NCBI RefSeq assembly: GCF_017357225.1
Contig: NZ_CP071604.1
Span: 2,855,001-2,919,000, forward strand
Source: Rhizobium binae
Lineage (GTDB): Bacteria; Pseudomonadota; Alphaproteobacteria; Rhizobiales; Rhizobiaceae
Length of the DNA stretch: 64,000 nt
Reading direction: 5' to 3'
Shown: in pieces, positions 1-8,087 of the stretch
Position numbering within the stretch: the first letter of the stretch is position 1
Layout: the number at the start of each line of letters is the position of its first letter
Notes under the pieces: generated by a model
Told to the model about the DNA's origin: nothing
Database searches by the model: none
What the model saw: only the letters and a program-made list of their open reading frames with translations
Made by a program: the position numbers and the translations under genes

Positions 1-13
1 TCGGAGGAGAGCG

Positions 14-664
14 ATGCGGATAGCAACCTTAGCGTCCCTGGCTGTGCTTTCGCTGGCAGTTGCAGCAAGCCCGGCAACAATTGTCGGGCTCGACATGGCT
101 GCACTTGCAAAGGACGGCGGCAATGGTGGCGGGGGCGGCAGCGGCGGCGGACATGGCGGCGGCAACGGCGGCGGTCATGGCGGCGGCAACGGAAACGGTG
201 GCGGGCGGAGCAGCGGTTCCGATCATGGCAACTCCAAATCGCAATCCGTGAGAGGCAAATCATCAGAGGCGCCGGGTAAATCCCAATCCGGCAAGACGGA
301 CATCGCAACCACCAGCAAGAAAGAGAAGAATCTTTCGGCGCAGATGGCCGGCCTGAATTCCTTGAAGCGGAATTACCGGGCTCTGATGAACACATCCGAC
401 CCGCGCATGGCCGCCATCTCGGCCTATGCCGTGGCTTATGCCCAATATGAAATCGATAACGGAATCGAGCCTTCTGCCGACGATCCCCTGCTGGGCGATC
501 AGGCGCTGGAGGATGCCTTGGCTTCAGCAACCAAGACCGGCGAGGTCAGCCCGGCGGTTCTGGACGAAGCCAAGACCATTCTCGGGGTTGGCGACGCCGA
601 CGGCAAGATTGATCAGATCCGTACCTCGCTCGAGAACGCCGCGTCGGCGACGTCAGATGAATAG
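14..664 (+). CDS. Secreted glycine-rich protein of unknown function
   Basis: A 216-residue protein with a predicted Sec signal peptide (residues 1 to about 32), then a low-complexity Gly/Asn/His stretch (about residues 35-70), a polar Ser/Lys linker, and a helical, acidic C-terminal half (about 110-216). A GGAGGAG ribosome-binding site lies directly ahead of the ATG. No enzyme motif is visible. The Gly-rich head followed by a compact helical tail resembles hypothetical exported proteins common in Rhizobium. Function unknown; cell-envelope location is inferred from the signal peptide only. The gene begins 14 bases into the window, so its promoter and any upstream partner are not visible. Confidence 0.8.
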   Translation: MRIATLASLAVLSLAVAASPATIVGLDMAALAKDGGNGGGGGSGGGHGGGNGGGHGGGNGNGGGRSSGSDHGNSKSQSVRGKSSEAPGKSQSGKTDIATTSKKEKNLSAQMAGLNSLKRNYRALMNTSDPRMAAISAYAVAYAQYEIDNGIEPSADDPLLGDQALEDALASATKTGEVSPAVLDEAKTILGVGDADGKIDQIRTSLENAASATSDE

Positions 665-722
665 CCACGAGTGAGTTGCGAGCGGTGCGAAGCCACCGGA
701 ATAGCTTCGCACCGAACTATAG

Positions 723-767
723 GAGCATTTCCGATTTTGTTTGAGTTCGGAAATGCTCTATTTTTTT
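723..767 (+). terminator. Rho-independent terminator after the Gly-rich gene
   Basis: A perfect 11-bp stem, GAGCATTTCCG (723-733) with CGGAAATGCTC (748-758), encloses a 14-nt loop and is followed by a T-rich tract to 767. It lies 59 bases after the stop codon of the Gly-rich gene and ahead of the convergent gene that ends at 908. Confidence 0.8.
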
Positions 768-907
768 GCCAACTCACCGGCAGGCCCAAAAAGGCCGCGA
801 TCTCCGCACCGACACTGAAGATATCCGTCCTTAAGGTGCCTCTCATTCGGCTGCCGCAATCAACCGGGTCGAGACCCGTGGCTCGATCCCGGTTGGGCTA
901 GGGGCAG

Positions 908-1312
908 TTATCGGTACGAATGCATGACGGAACTCCGATCCTTCGCTCCATATATCTCCGCAGAGCCGCAAGTTGGCTGGACGATCGCGTAGGTCGCTTC
1001 GGCAGATGCGTTCGATCGTCGCAAGGCCACAATCGCATCCTGGGGTCCTTTCCAGCGATCAGGAAGTTTCGAACGCTCCCAGATAGCGGACAGCTGCCCA
1101 GATCCGGCACTGCCTTTCAAAATCTCGGTCACCTCGAACGTCACCCGCACCTTGGAGCGCATTTCCAAGAGGTCATAGCTGATCAGCGTTCCGCGAATGA
1201 TCAGATCGGCCTCGAACAGACCGGAGAACATTGGACGAGGCACGGCGCACGCATGCGCGCTCACCGGGGCGGTGCTGATGACTAGCAACGTTGACAGCAG
1301 CAATCGCTTCAT
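908..1312 (-). CDS. Secreted small protein, possibly netrin/TIMP-like fold
   Basis: A 134-residue protein with a clear signal peptide ending near AHA-CAVP (residues 1 to about 21). Mature sequence starts with Cys, followed by a pattern of alternating hydrophobic strands with RVTFEVTEILKG near residues 55-66 and a second Cys near residue 113. A Cys right after the cleavage site and a V-x-F-x-V-x-x-x-x-K-G strand resemble bacterial netrin/TIMP-like (NTR) domain proteins, but this assignment is only from pattern. The start is ATG at 1312. Convergent with the preceding gene. Role unknown; envelope or periplasm is inferred. Confidence 0.65.
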   Translation of the reverse strand: MKRLLLSTLLVISTAPVSAHACAVPRPMFSGLFEADLIIRGTLISYDLLEMRSKVRVTFEVTEILKGSAGSGQLSAIWERSKLPDRWKGPQDAIVALRRSNASAEATYAIVQPTCGSAEIYGAKDRSSVMHSYR

Positions 1313-1417
1313 TCAGCCACCATATTTATGCGAAAGCTTTATCGAACCCCAGTCATGACAATGCGTCAAGCTCGTGAGGCGTTTCGGTGCTGGCCTGCTT
1401 TCCGAACCCTCTCACTC

Positions 1418-4201
1418 TCAAGCCGCCTTCCCAACCACCGCCTCGCCCATCGCCTGCGGCTTGCCGAGCAGATAGCCCTGCGCCTCGTCGCACTGTTCTT
1501 CGAGCAGCGTATCGAGCTGCGCCTGCGTCTCCACGCCTTCGGCCAGCACCGGCACTTCAAGGCTGCGGCCAAGCGCCAGGATGGCGCGGACGATGGCCTT
1601 GGATTGGGGGCTGGTCTCGACCTCGGCCATGAAGCTCTTGTCGAGCTTGATCTTGTCGAAGGGGAAGGAGCGCAGCGTTTCCAGCGAGGAGTAACCGGTG
1701 CCGAAATCGTCGATGGCGATCGAGACGCCGAGCGCCTTGATCTCCCGCATCGTGCGCAGCGCCTTCTCCTTGTCGACGATGATCGAGCTTTCGGTGATCT
1801 CGATTTCAAGACGGTGCGGGTTCAAGCCGGTCTCAGCGAGGATGGCTGAGATGACGGCAGCCATGTCGGCATGGCCGAGCTGGACCGGCGACAGGTTGAC
1901 GGCGATCTTGTAGCCGTTGTTCCAGCTCGCCGCCTCCCGGCAGGCTTCCCTGAGCACCCACTCGCCGATCGGCAGGATCGCGCCGCATTCCTCGGCAAGC
2001 CCGATGAAATCCATGGGCGGAATGTTACCGCGTTGGTGATGCCGCCAGCGCAACAGAACCTCGTAGCCGGTGATCTCGCCGGTGCGCACCGATTTCTGCA
2101 CCTGATAATGCAGATGCAGCTCGTTGCGGTCGATCGAGGCCCAGAGGTCGTTAGCAAGCGCGCGGCGGCGGCGCGCATTCTCGTCCATGGCCGCCTCGTA
2201 GAAGCAGACCCTCTGCAGCAGCGATTGTTTGGCGCGGTACATGGCAAGATCGGCGTTGGCCAGGAGGCCGTCGACGCTATCGGCATCGCTCGGATAGATC
2301 GCAACGCCGAGGCTGGCGCCGGTCTTGATCTCGAAGCCGTCGATGGCAACGGTGCCGGTGAGCGCGCCTTCCAGGCGCCCGATGAAATCGTGGAGCGCAC
2401 TCAGCTCATCGAAGCGCTTGGTGGCCGCGAACTCATCTCCCCCGAACCGCGCGATGAACTCGCCCTCCTGCCGCGCAGCATCGAGGCGCCGGGCAAGCTC
2501 GACCAGCACCTTGTCGCCGGTGGCGTGGCCGTGCTGGTCGTTGACCTCCTTGAACTTGTCGAGATCGATGCCGATGACGGCGACATTGCCCCTCACCCGG
2601 TCGGCGATCATCATCTCTTCCGCAACGCTCTCGCCGAATTGCAGCCGGTTCGGCAGGCCCGTCAGCCCGTCATGCTTGGCGAGGAAGGCGACCTGCTCCT
2701 CGGATTTCAGCCGATCGGTGATGTCTTCGAAGGTGACGACCCAGCCGCCATTGGCAAGCATTTTGACATGCTGCTGGATCGAATTGCCGCTGGCATATTT
2801 ATGGACGGCGCTGCCGACGCCGGAGCGGATCAGCGCCATGTTCCTGATATAATGCGCCTCGGCGAGTGCCGCCGCTTCCGCCGCACCGTCGATATTGGCG
2901 GCATAGCCGACGTCGACGATCTCACGATAGGTCATGCCGGGCCGCACCGAACCCTCGGGAAAGCGGAAGATTTCGAGATAGCGCTTGTTGCAGAGCACCA
3001 GCCGCTCGTTTTTGTCGAACATGCAGATGCCCTGCCCCATGTTTTCGAGCGCGACATCGAGATTGCGGGTAACCTCGGCGATCCGGTCGGCATCCGCCTT
3101 CTGCTTGCTGTTGTCCTTGGTGATCTTTGCAAAGCCGACCAGCTCGCCGGCCTCGTCATGGATCGCGTCGATGACGACATGGGCCCAGAAGGACGAACCG
3201 TCCTTGCGATAGCGCCACCCCTGGGCTTCGAACTTGCCCTCGCTGCGGGCGGTCTCGATCGCCCGCAACGGCAGGCCCTTCCGGCGGTCTTCTTCCGAAT
3301 AGAACAGCGAGAAATCCTTGCCGACGACCTCTTCGGCGCTGTAGCCCTTGGTGCGCTCGGCGCCGGCATTCCAGTTGCTCACCTTGCCGTCGGGATCGAG
3401 CATGTAGATGGCATAATCGGTGACGCCCTGCACGAGCAGCTTGAAATTGCGCTCCGCCCTCGCCGCCTTGGTCTCCGAGCGCACGGCGAAGATGGCCGCC
3501 GCAAAACCCGCCGCCAGCAGTGAAAAGGTGACGGCGGCGATCGTCACCACCATGATCGCGGGCGAAATCAGCGTCGCGGGATCGAGCGATACCACGCCCG
3601 GCGTGACCGTCACGCCCGCCATCGCGGTGAAATGCAGCGCGACGACCCCTGACGTCAACAGAAGTGTGGGCGCAAGCCCGCGCAAGATCGGCCGCTCGCC
3701 CCTGCCCGCAAACCGAAAGGCGGCGATCGAAAAGGCGATTCCGAGACCGATCGACGCCGTCACGAACTGCTTGTCCCAGGAAATCGTTCCGGGGAATTCG
3801 ATGGCCAGCATGCCGGTAAAATGCATCGACGCAATGCCGGCGCCGAAGAGCACGCCCGCCAGAATATTCGCCACCCACCTGTCATAGCCGATCTTCGCCG
3901 CAACCGCGCCGGCCGTCGCCACGATCGCGACCAGCAGCGAGACCAGCGTCAGCCCGGCATGATAGCCGACGACGACACCGGGATCATAGGCCAGCATGGC
4001 AACGAAATGCGTCGCCCAGATCCCGAAACCACCCGCCGCCCCCGCCGTCAGCAGCCACACCCACCGCGCAGCACCCGCGCACGATGTCGCCCGATCGAGC
4101 AGAACCATCGCGCAATGGCTGGCGAGAAAGCAGATCAAACCCGCAAGCCCGACAAGCGTGAGATCATGCTGCTCGGTGATGCATGTCAGAACGGTGAACA
4201 T
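1418..4201 (-). CDS. MHYT-PAS-PAS-GGDEF-EAL c-di-GMP turnover protein
   Basis: A 927-residue inner-membrane signalling protein. Residues 1 to about 245 form the MHYT sensor, several membrane helices with ATHFVAML, SMHFTGMLA and ALHFTAMAG motifs that in this family are thought to bind a metal and sense diatomic gas or redox. Two PAS domains follow (about 255-375 and 380-495), then GGDEF (RFGGDEF, about 590) and EAL. The I-site RxxD is not conserved (RQEG). The EAL signature reads EVL, but ITES, DDFGTGYSS, IKLDKSF and AEGVET are all present, so phosphodiesterase activity is likely; GGDEF also looks intact. Probable bifunctional enzyme controlling attachment or motility. It stands alone with no partner gene. 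Confidence 0.93.
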   Translation of the reverse strand: MFTVLTCITEQHDLTLVGLAGLICFLASHCAMVLLDRATSCAGAARWVWLLTAGAAGGFGIWATHFVAMLAYDPGVVVGYHAGLTLVSLLVAIVATAGAVAAKIGYDRWVANILAGVLFGAGIASMHFTGMLAIEFPGTISWDKQFVTASIGLGIAFSIAAFRFAGRGERPILRGLAPTLLLTSGVVALHFTAMAGVTVTPGVVSLDPATLISPAIMVVTIAAVTFSLLAAGFAAAIFAVRSETKAARAERNFKLLVQGVTDYAIYMLDPDGKVSNWNAGAERTKGYSAEEVVGKDFSLFYSEEDRRKGLPLRAIETARSEGKFEAQGWRYRKDGSSFWAHVVIDAIHDEAGELVGFAKITKDNSKQKADADRIAEVTRNLDVALENMGQGICMFDKNERLVLCNKRYLEIFRFPEGSVRPGMTYREIVDVGYAANIDGAAEAAALAEAHYIRNMALIRSGVGSAVHKYASGNSIQQHVKMLANGGWVVTFEDITDRLKSEEQVAFLAKHDGLTGLPNRLQFGESVAEEMMIADRVRGNVAVIGIDLDKFKEVNDQHGHATGDKVLVELARRLDAARQEGEFIARFGGDEFAATKRFDELSALHDFIGRLEGALTGTVAIDGFEIKTGASLGVAIYPSDADSVDGLLANADLAMYRAKQSLLQRVCFYEAAMDENARRRRALANDLWASIDRNELHLHYQVQKSVRTGEITGYEVLLRWRHHQRGNIPPMDFIGLAEECGAILPIGEWVLREACREAASWNNGYKIAVNLSPVQLGHADMAAVISAILAETGLNPHRLEIEITESSIIVDKEKALRTMREIKALGVSIAIDDFGTGYSSLETLRSFPFDKIKLDKSFMAEVETSPQSKAIVRAILALGRSLEVPVLAEGVETQAQLDTLLEEQCDEAQGYLLGKPQAMGEAVVGKAA

Positions 4202-4543
4202 GGAAGAGGACCCTCGATTTGCGGGTCACACGCTATGGGGCGGGCGCTTAAGGAAGGTTGAAATGAAGCGGGCGGCGAGTGCGGAAATGCCGGTGTTTGG
4301 GAGGGTTGGGCGTGGGGTTGTAAGATTAGGGTTTATCGCGGGTGTCTTGGTATGGTGAATGGATTTTCGACTGATGCGGAGGGCGAGGTTCGGCGAAATG
4401 GGACTTCGCCTGCCCCACCGCGACAGGGTGCAGGCAGATCCGATACGCGTCGATCAGGCCAAGTTCGGTCAGGCTGTGGGGAGCTCCGGGCCGGCGACTT
4501 CGATCTCCCCAATTTCACCCAAGCACTGTGGTAGCGGACGTGG
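4202..4543. other. Intergenic region between divergent genes
   Basis: About 340 bases between the divergent MHYT-GGDEF-EAL gene and the secreted protein gene at 4559. It must hold both promoters. Short open frames exist here but none has a convincing ribosome site or protein character. I see no strong palindrome or repeat. Confidence 0.4.
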
Positions 4544-4558
4544 ATGAGGGAATCCGGG

Positions 4559-5161
4559 ATGCCGATCTTGCTAAGAAATCTGTCGTTACTGGTTGGAATA
4601 ACGTTGGCGGTGCCAGCCTTTGGCAATTGCTTAACCGCCAATGAGACCAAACAGGGCGTGCTGCTGACCAGAGAAGCGCCTTTCTATTCCGTCTTCTACA
4701 AGCCGGACGGCCCGGTCCTCACCGAACAACGGCTGATGGAGCGCGACGGCTCGCTGCAGCCGGTGTCGGCTGTCTATGTGCACCCCTTGCTCGTCGAAAA
4801 GAGAGTGAGCGCCAGCGGGACGCATGAGCTGAAATACGCGAATGCGATTGCGTTGGACGATCTACCTGAGAAGAAGAACTGGCAATCCGACACCACGCTT
4901 TTCATCAATGGCAAAGAATCCGATTCGGGCACGACTTCTATGAGGTTCGACGGCTGGGGAGAGGAAACGATTGCATCTTGTTCCTACAAAGTCTGGGCCA
5001 TCAACAGCCGTCTGAAACTGACGGAATTGCCTCCGATCATTTTCGAACAATACTATTCCCCCGAGCTTCATCTCGTTCTTCGTTCGGTAAGGCTGAGCAC
5101 CGCCAACCAGCCACTGAGCGAGGTTCGATTTGATCGGTTCCAAATTGGCTGGGGCAACTAG
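4559..5161 (+). CDS. Secreted hypothetical protein
   Basis: A 200-residue protein beginning with a signal peptide (LSLLVGITLAVPAFG, cleavage near residue 22) and a mature part of mainly beta character with Cys near residues 24 and 144. An in-frame ATG exists at 4544, but ATG 4559 is preferred because GAGGG lies 7-9 bases before it and the signal peptide then has normal length. No recognised domain. It is followed by a long repeat-bearing intergenic region. Function unknown; periplasmic location inferred. Confidence 0.65.
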   Translation: MPILLRNLSLLVGITLAVPAFGNCLTANETKQGVLLTREAPFYSVFYKPDGPVLTEQRLMERDGSLQPVSAVYVHPLLVEKRVSASGTHELKYANAIALDDLPEKKNWQSDTTLFINGKESDSGTTSMRFDGWGEETIASCSYKVWAINSRLKLTELPPIIFEQYYSPELHLVLRSVRLSTANQPLSEVRFDRFQIGWGN

Positions 5162-5408
5162 GGGGACGTCCCCTCTATCATCTCAGAAAGCCCGCTGGGC
5201 GCTCCGTCCCTGCCTAAGGCTCTCTCGTCGCGAGTCGATCGTGATCCGAATTTTGTCGGTAGCTATACGGTCGAGCCGGACGAACTAAGCGCATCAACCA
5301 GCGTTCGACGTCGGGTTCGATCGGGGCGGAAGCCGGCGGACGGCTCGGCCGGACTACACCGTAAATGCACAGCAGCAACGTCTGCATGATGCAAGAAGCG
5401 ACGCAGCG

Positions 5409-5452
5409 TGCTTCGAGGCTCCGTCCTCTCGGGCTGCGCACCTCAGCATGAG
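5409..5452. repeat. Dispersed intergenic repeat, copy 1
   Basis: The core CTTCGAGGC followed by GCACCTCAG matches the reverse complement of the copy at 5521-5560, where CTGAGGTGC is followed by GCCTCGAAGGAC. Related fragments occur at 24834-24875 and 38088-38122. Such short palindromic repeats are widely dispersed between genes in Rhizobiales. Confidence 0.6.
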
Positions 5453-5520
5453 CGGCGTTGAAGTATACCGCGCTGGTAATCGCAGGCGCAGATGGATAGC
5501 ACGCTCTCAAAGAGAGCCTG

Positions 5521-5560
5521 ATCCTGAGGTGCCCCACAGGGGCCTCGAAGGACGAGGCGG
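5521..5560. repeat. Dispersed intergenic repeat, copy 2 (inverted to copy 1)
   Basis: ATCCTGAGGTGC, a short variable centre (CCCACAGGGG) and CCTCGAAGGACGAGG. It is inverted relative to the copy at 5409-5452, about 70 bases away, so the pair could form a long imperfect hairpin in RNA. Confidence 0.6.
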
Positions 5561-5652
5561 GTGTGCGGACATCAGGTGCAATAAGCCAAGCCCGCGCTCC
5601 GGACCAGCGCACGCAGCACCATTTCTTCATCGCCCTTCAGCGCGCCTCACAC

Positions 5653-5742
5653 TCACTCCTCCAACTCAACAATCGCACACCCATACCCCTCAAGCTCCAG
5701 CCTCCCCGCCACCAAGTGACGCAGAAGATATTTGATTTCGAG
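5653..5742 (-). pseudogene. Possible 3' remnant of a degraded gene
   Basis: On the minus strand a 29-codon frame reads KYLLRHLVAGRLELEGYG then CAIVELEE before a TGA. The alternating hydrophobic end resembles the C-terminal strand of large carbohydrate-active enzymes such as glycoside hydrolases. An in-frame stop lies just upstream, and the upstream bases look coding in another frame, so this would be a frameshifted, truncated remnant. The family assignment is weak and made by eye only. Confidence 0.25.
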
Positions 5743-6035
5743 TCATCGGGCGGGGTGACGGATATTGCGACGCTTAATGTGAGAGGTTCTTCTACGTCTG
5801 TGGCTTGAGGTGAGAGGGCGCGTAGGGATCTCGAGGAAGTCGCGGCGAAGGCGCGTGCAAAATCCGCGACGCGGTCCGCGTAAGAAGAGTCCCGTTCTTA
5901 CCGGAAACCCCAGCCGGGTTGCGGATACATTTGCTTACAGAAATACCGCTTTCCCGACACATGCCTGGTTCAATCATCGACTGAAATGGCGATGCGGCCG
6001 ATGCGCCGCAATGTCAATTCAGGAAGGATGACACG

Positions 6036-6422
6036 ATGAAAATGACCCAGGCGATAGCGCTCGCCCTTCTCCTCGGCGGCGCGGCGACGGCGCATGCGGA
6101 ACAGCCGCTGCAGCGCACCGACCTCGTCAGAAGCGATATCGATGCACCCGGCCACGAGGCCGTTCAGGTGCGGGTCGATTTCGCCCCGGGCGTTCTTGCG
6201 CCCAAGCACGCGCATCCGGGCGAAGAAATCGCCTTCGTTCTCGAGGGCACGCTGGAGTACCGGCTCGACGGTCGGGAGTCGGTGACGCTGAAGGCTGGCC
6301 AGTCGCTGTTCATTCCCTCCGGCCTGGTGCATTCGGCCAGGAATGTCGGCAGCGGCAAGGCTTCGGAGCTGGCGACCTACGTCGTCCGCAAGGGCGAAGC
6401 GCTGGTCGTGCCCGCCAAGTGA
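6036..6422 (+). CDS. Secreted cupin-domain protein
   Basis: A 128-residue protein with a signal peptide cut near AHA-EQPL (residue 21) and a single cupin_2 barrel. Motif 1 is visible as KHAHPGEEIAFVLEG with the two His and Glu metal ligands; motif 2 contains IPSGLVHSARN with the third His. It probably binds a divalent metal in the periplasm. The reaction cannot be told; small secreted cupins of this type are mostly uncharacterised. AGGAAGG lies 11 bases ahead of the ATG. Convergent with the DUF4168 gene across a shared hairpin. Confidence 0.85.
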   Translation: MKMTQAIALALLLGGAATAHAEQPLQRTDLVRSDIDAPGHEAVQVRVDFAPGVLAPKHAHPGEEIAFVLEGTLEYRLDGRESVTLKAGQSLFIPSGLVHSARNVGSGKASELATYVVRKGEALVVPAK

Positions 6423-6437
6423 AGCCATGCCGGCATT

Positions 6438-6478
6438 GGGGCGGGCGCGGGCAGCACTCTCCGCGTGGCCCCCGCCCC
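6438..6478. terminator. Likely bidirectional terminator hairpin
   Basis: GGGGCGGG (6438-6445) pairs with CCCGCCCC (6471-6478) between two convergent genes. The loop is long (25 nt) and internally structured; the T-tract is weak, so efficiency is uncertain. Confidence 0.45.
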
Positions 6479-6494
6479 TTGGCTCAGTTTAAGC

Positions 6495-6950
6495 CTATTG
6501 CTGCGGCTGCGCCGGCGGCGGGGTGCCGATCTTTTCCAGAACCTTCTTGGCGAGCGCCGGGTCGCTCTGCGCGGCCGTCAGGATCGACGAATATTCCTCG
6601 ACCGAGATGTCGTTGGAGGCTTGCACGGTGTCGACCATCTGCTGCTTGGCTTCTTCCTGCAGCTTCTGCTTGGCAGCCTGGTCCTTGGTCGCGTCGATCT
6701 TGGCCGAATATTGCTGCCGGACCTTGTCGACCTGCAGATAGGCAACGGCAAAGGCTTCCAGCTTCTGATCGCTGACGGGCGTCGCCGTACCAGTGCCCCC
6801 GCCCTGCCCCTGCATCGGCGCCTGGCCCTGTGCCGGCGGTTGCTGTTGCGCCTGGGCAAGCTCGGTCGCAGATGCCGGGCTGAATGCAAGCAGGCTGAAC
6901 ACCGCGGCGGTCATCGTTGCGAGGGATGTGTAACGAGTGATCATTTTCAT
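6495..6950 (-). CDS. DUF4168 domain exported protein
   Basis: A 151-residue protein with a signal peptide ending near ASA-TELA, a Gln/Pro/Gly-rich linker (about 32-60) and a DUF4168-like helical domain (about 62-140: AFAVAYLQVDKVRQQY, then EEYSSILTAAQSDPAL near the end). The C-terminus is Pro/Gln rich. The family is periplasmic or envelope-associated and of unknown function. Two possible start Met codons lie two residues apart (MKM); ATG 6950 is used. It is separate from the upstream EamA gene (166-base gap). Confidence 0.8.
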   Translation of the reverse strand: MKMITRYTSLATMTAAVFSLLAFSPASATELAQAQQQPPAQGQAPMQGQGGGTGTATPVSDQKLEAFAVAYLQVDKVRQQYSAKIDATKDQAAKQKLQEEAKQQMVDTVQASNDISVEEYSSILTAAQSDPALAKKVLEKIGTPPPAQPQQ

Positions 6951-7116
6951 TCCTTTTCCGGTGATTTGGACGGCAGCAAAGCCGCTTCGGTCGATCGCTC
7001 AGCGCTCAAAAAGGCTGGCGAGGTCGCGACGATGAAGCCGGAAAAGGGCTCGGTGCGGCGGTAACGGGGCCATTTTCTGACCATTGAGCGGCGGCTTTGT
7101 GGCCCGGACTCAACCG

Positions 7117-7980
7117 CTACCGCGCAAACCGGCGCGCCCCGGCGACGCAGAGAATGACGGCGACCGTCACGGCGAGCATGATCCACGTGACCGGTTCGTG
7201 CAGCAGGGTTGCGGCGAGCGCCAGGCCGAAAAACGGCTGCAGCAGCTGCAGCTGGCCCACGGCGGCAATACCGCCTAGCGACAGGCCGCGATACCAGAAG
7301 ATGAAGCCGATCAGCATCGAAAACAGCGAGACATAGGCAAGACCGATGAGTGCGGGCGTTTCGATGCCGGCAAAACTCGCCGGCCGATGCAAGAAAGCGA
7401 CCGCCACCATCACCGGCAGCGACAGCACCAGCGCCCAGGAAATCACCTGCCAGCCGCCGAGCGTGCGTGAAAGCCTGCCGCCTTCGGCATAGCCGAGGCC
7501 ACAGGCGACGATCGCCGCCAGCATCAAGAGATCGCCGACCGGCGAGGCCGTCAGGCCCTGCGTCAAGGCAAAACCCGCCACCAACGCGCTGCCGAGGCCG
7601 GAGAAGAGCCAGAATGCCGGCTTCGGCCGTTCTCCGCCGCGGATCACCCCGAAGATCGCTGTCGACAGCGGCAGCAGACCGATGAAGACGATGGAATGGG
7701 CCGACGTGACATGCTGCAGCGCCAGCGCCGTCAGCAGCGGGAAGCCGACCACGACGCCGAGTGCGACGACGACGAGGGAGATGAGATCGCGCCGGCTCGG
7801 CCGCTTTTCGCGGAAGGCGATCAGCAGGCCAAGCGCCAAAATTCCGGCGATCGCCGCCCGCGCGACGGTGAGGAAGACCGGATCGAACTGCATCACCGCC
7901 ACGCGCGTCGCCGGCAGCGATCCGCTGAAGATCAGCACGCCGATAAAACCATTGATCCATCCCGATGCCATGCGGTCCAT
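7117..7980 (-). CDS. EamA/DMT-family exporter
   Basis: A 287-residue membrane protein with ten predicted helices in two EamA repeats (about 5-135 and 145-283), the normal length for drug/metabolite transporters. Typical motifs include the PVFLTVARAAIAG region near residue 31 and EPVTWIMLAVTVAVIL in the last helix. The family exports amino acids, purines or other small metabolites; the substrate cannot be read from sequence. It is divergent from a MocR-type regulator (8088), a layout in which the regulator usually controls the exporter. A longer overlapping open frame in another phase is a shadow. Confidence 0.88.
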   Translation of the reverse strand: MDRMASGWINGFIGVLIFSGSLPATRVAVMQFDPVFLTVARAAIAGILALGLLIAFREKRPSRRDLISLVVVALGVVVGFPLLTALALQHVTSAHSIVFIGLLPLSTAIFGVIRGGERPKPAFWLFSGLGSALVAGFALTQGLTASPVGDLLMLAAIVACGLGYAEGGRLSRTLGGWQVISWALVLSLPVMVAVAFLHRPASFAGIETPALIGLAYVSLFSMLIGFIFWYRGLSLGGIAAVGQLQLLQPFFGLALAATLLHEPVTWIMLAVTVAVILCVAGARRFAR

Positions 7981-8087
7981 GATGCACTCCTTGTCTTGTC
8001 GCCCCCTTATCGGCCGGTATGGCTGGTTATGACAGGGACAGTCTGATACGGTTCGGCAAAACTGTTATGGTGCAGGAAGCAGTACGG

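Larger units (their letters stand above)
5162..6035. other. Gene-poor, repeat-bearing intergenic region
   Basis: About 870 bases without an intact gene. It holds two copies of a short dispersed repeat in inverted orientation (5409-5452 and 5521-5560) and a decayed minus-strand coding remnant (5653-5742). Open frames in this stretch lack ribosome sites and have the composition of shadow frames. The 3' end carries the promoter of the cupin gene at 6036. Confidence 0.55.

Noticed and set aside
860-900. Possible tRNA T-arm-like sequence (GGCTCGATCCCGG)
   Set aside because: No acceptor, D- or anticodon arms can be formed around it.
1387-3887. Long plus-strand open frames over the GGDEF-EAL gene
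   Set aside because: High-GC shadow frames of the minus-strand gene; no ribosome sites and no protein-like composition.
6947-7987. 346-codon frame overlapping the EamA transporter
   Set aside because: Arg/Ala-rich shadow; the other frame has EamA motifs and a proper start at 7980.
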